Shown here piece after piece: positions 6,369-6,532 of a DNA stretch of 6,532 nt. Numbering within the stretch: position 1 is the first letter of the stretch; every line of letters starts with the position of its first letter. The stretch is from Ferruginibacter sp. Its GTDB lineage: Bacteria > Bacteroidota > Bacteroidia > Chitinophagales > Chitinophagaceae. The notes under the pieces were generated by a model. It ran no database searches. It saw only the letters and a program-made list of their open reading frames with translations, and was not told the DNA's origin. A program made the position numbers and the translations under genes. The stretch spans positions 1 through 6,532 of the forward strand of contig JANYFI010000109.1 in NCBI GenBank assembly GCA_025362765.1, read 5' to 3'.

Positions 6369-6532
6369 ATGAGAAAATATTTTATTCAAAAAAGCAGCGC
6401 ATTATTGATACTGGTTTTGTCATTTTTTTCATGCAAAAAATTTCTTGATTTAAAACCTGTTTCATCAATCACTACAGAAAATGCATACACCACTGCGCCT
6501 AATATTGAAGCGGCGCTCAACGGTGCATACAG
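6369..6532 (+). CDS. SusD/RagB-family nutrient-binding outer-membrane lipoprotein (N-terminal part, cut by window end)
   Basis: The ATG is 48 bases after the susC stop, and 54 codons are present before the window ends. The product starts MRKYFIQKSS, then has a hydrophobic core (ALLILVLSFF) and a lipoprotein cysteine at residue 22 (SFFSC). The mature start CKKFLDLKP followed by the TTENAYTTAPNIEAALNGAY stretch is characteristic of SusD/RagB proteins, where the last part begins the first helix of the TPR-like fold. SusD forms the hinged lid over SusC at the cell surface and binds the incoming glycan or peptide. Position, orientation and spacing directly after susC support the call and co-transcription. 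Full-length members run roughly 450-650 residues, so about nine tenths is missing, including every residue that would hint at the ligand. Confidence 0.92.
   Translation, partial: MRKYFIQKSSALLILVLSFFSCKKFLDLKPVSSITTENAYTTAPNIEAALNGAY

Overview
The window looks like a piece of a Bacteroidota chromosome, most likely from the Chitinophagaceae/Sphingobacteriales side of the phylum. The grounds are an ECF sigma factor, a FecR-type anti-sigma factor with a C-terminal DUF4974-like region, a SusC/RagA outer-membrane transporter with an N-terminal STN domain, and the start of a SusD/RagB lipoprotein, all on the + strand. The permease end at the left edge is also of the form common in this phylum. The assignment rests on protein features only; no rRNA or other taxonomic marker is present.

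Layout: (1) 1-546 is the C-terminal end of an FtsX/MacB-type ABC transporter permease from an unrelated upstream unit, closed by a strong hairpin plus T-tract at 599-648. (2) About 600 bases (547-1147) hold no recognisable gene. They contain the terminator, a cluster of short repeats around an A/T palindrome (763-802), and a weak Bacteroidota-type promoter overlapped by an inverted repeat (999-1051). (3) 1148-1675 is the ECF sigma factor. (4) A 190-base gap carries a candidate ECF promoter (GGGGGTA, 15 bases, GTCTTA) just before fecR. (5) 1866-2921 is the FecR-like anti-sigma factor. (6) A 135-base leader with an imperfect CCGG-closed hairpin precedes susC. (7) 3057-6320 is the complete SusC-like transporter. 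(8) 6369 to the right edge is the start of the SusD-like lipoprotein, cut by the window end.

The genes form a recognised type of trans-envelope signalling and uptake module. A ligand is captured by SusD/SusC at the outer membrane. The SusC STN domain in the periplasm would contact FecR, the inner-membrane FecR would release or activate the sigma factor, and the sigma factor would raise fecR-susCD transcription. The substrate cannot be named because everything after the first 54 SusD residues, where hydrolases or other pathway genes might lie, is outside the window. I see no mobile element, CRISPR array, tRNA or rRNA. I do not see a new class of system; the parts worth a second look are the regulatory sequences between the genes.
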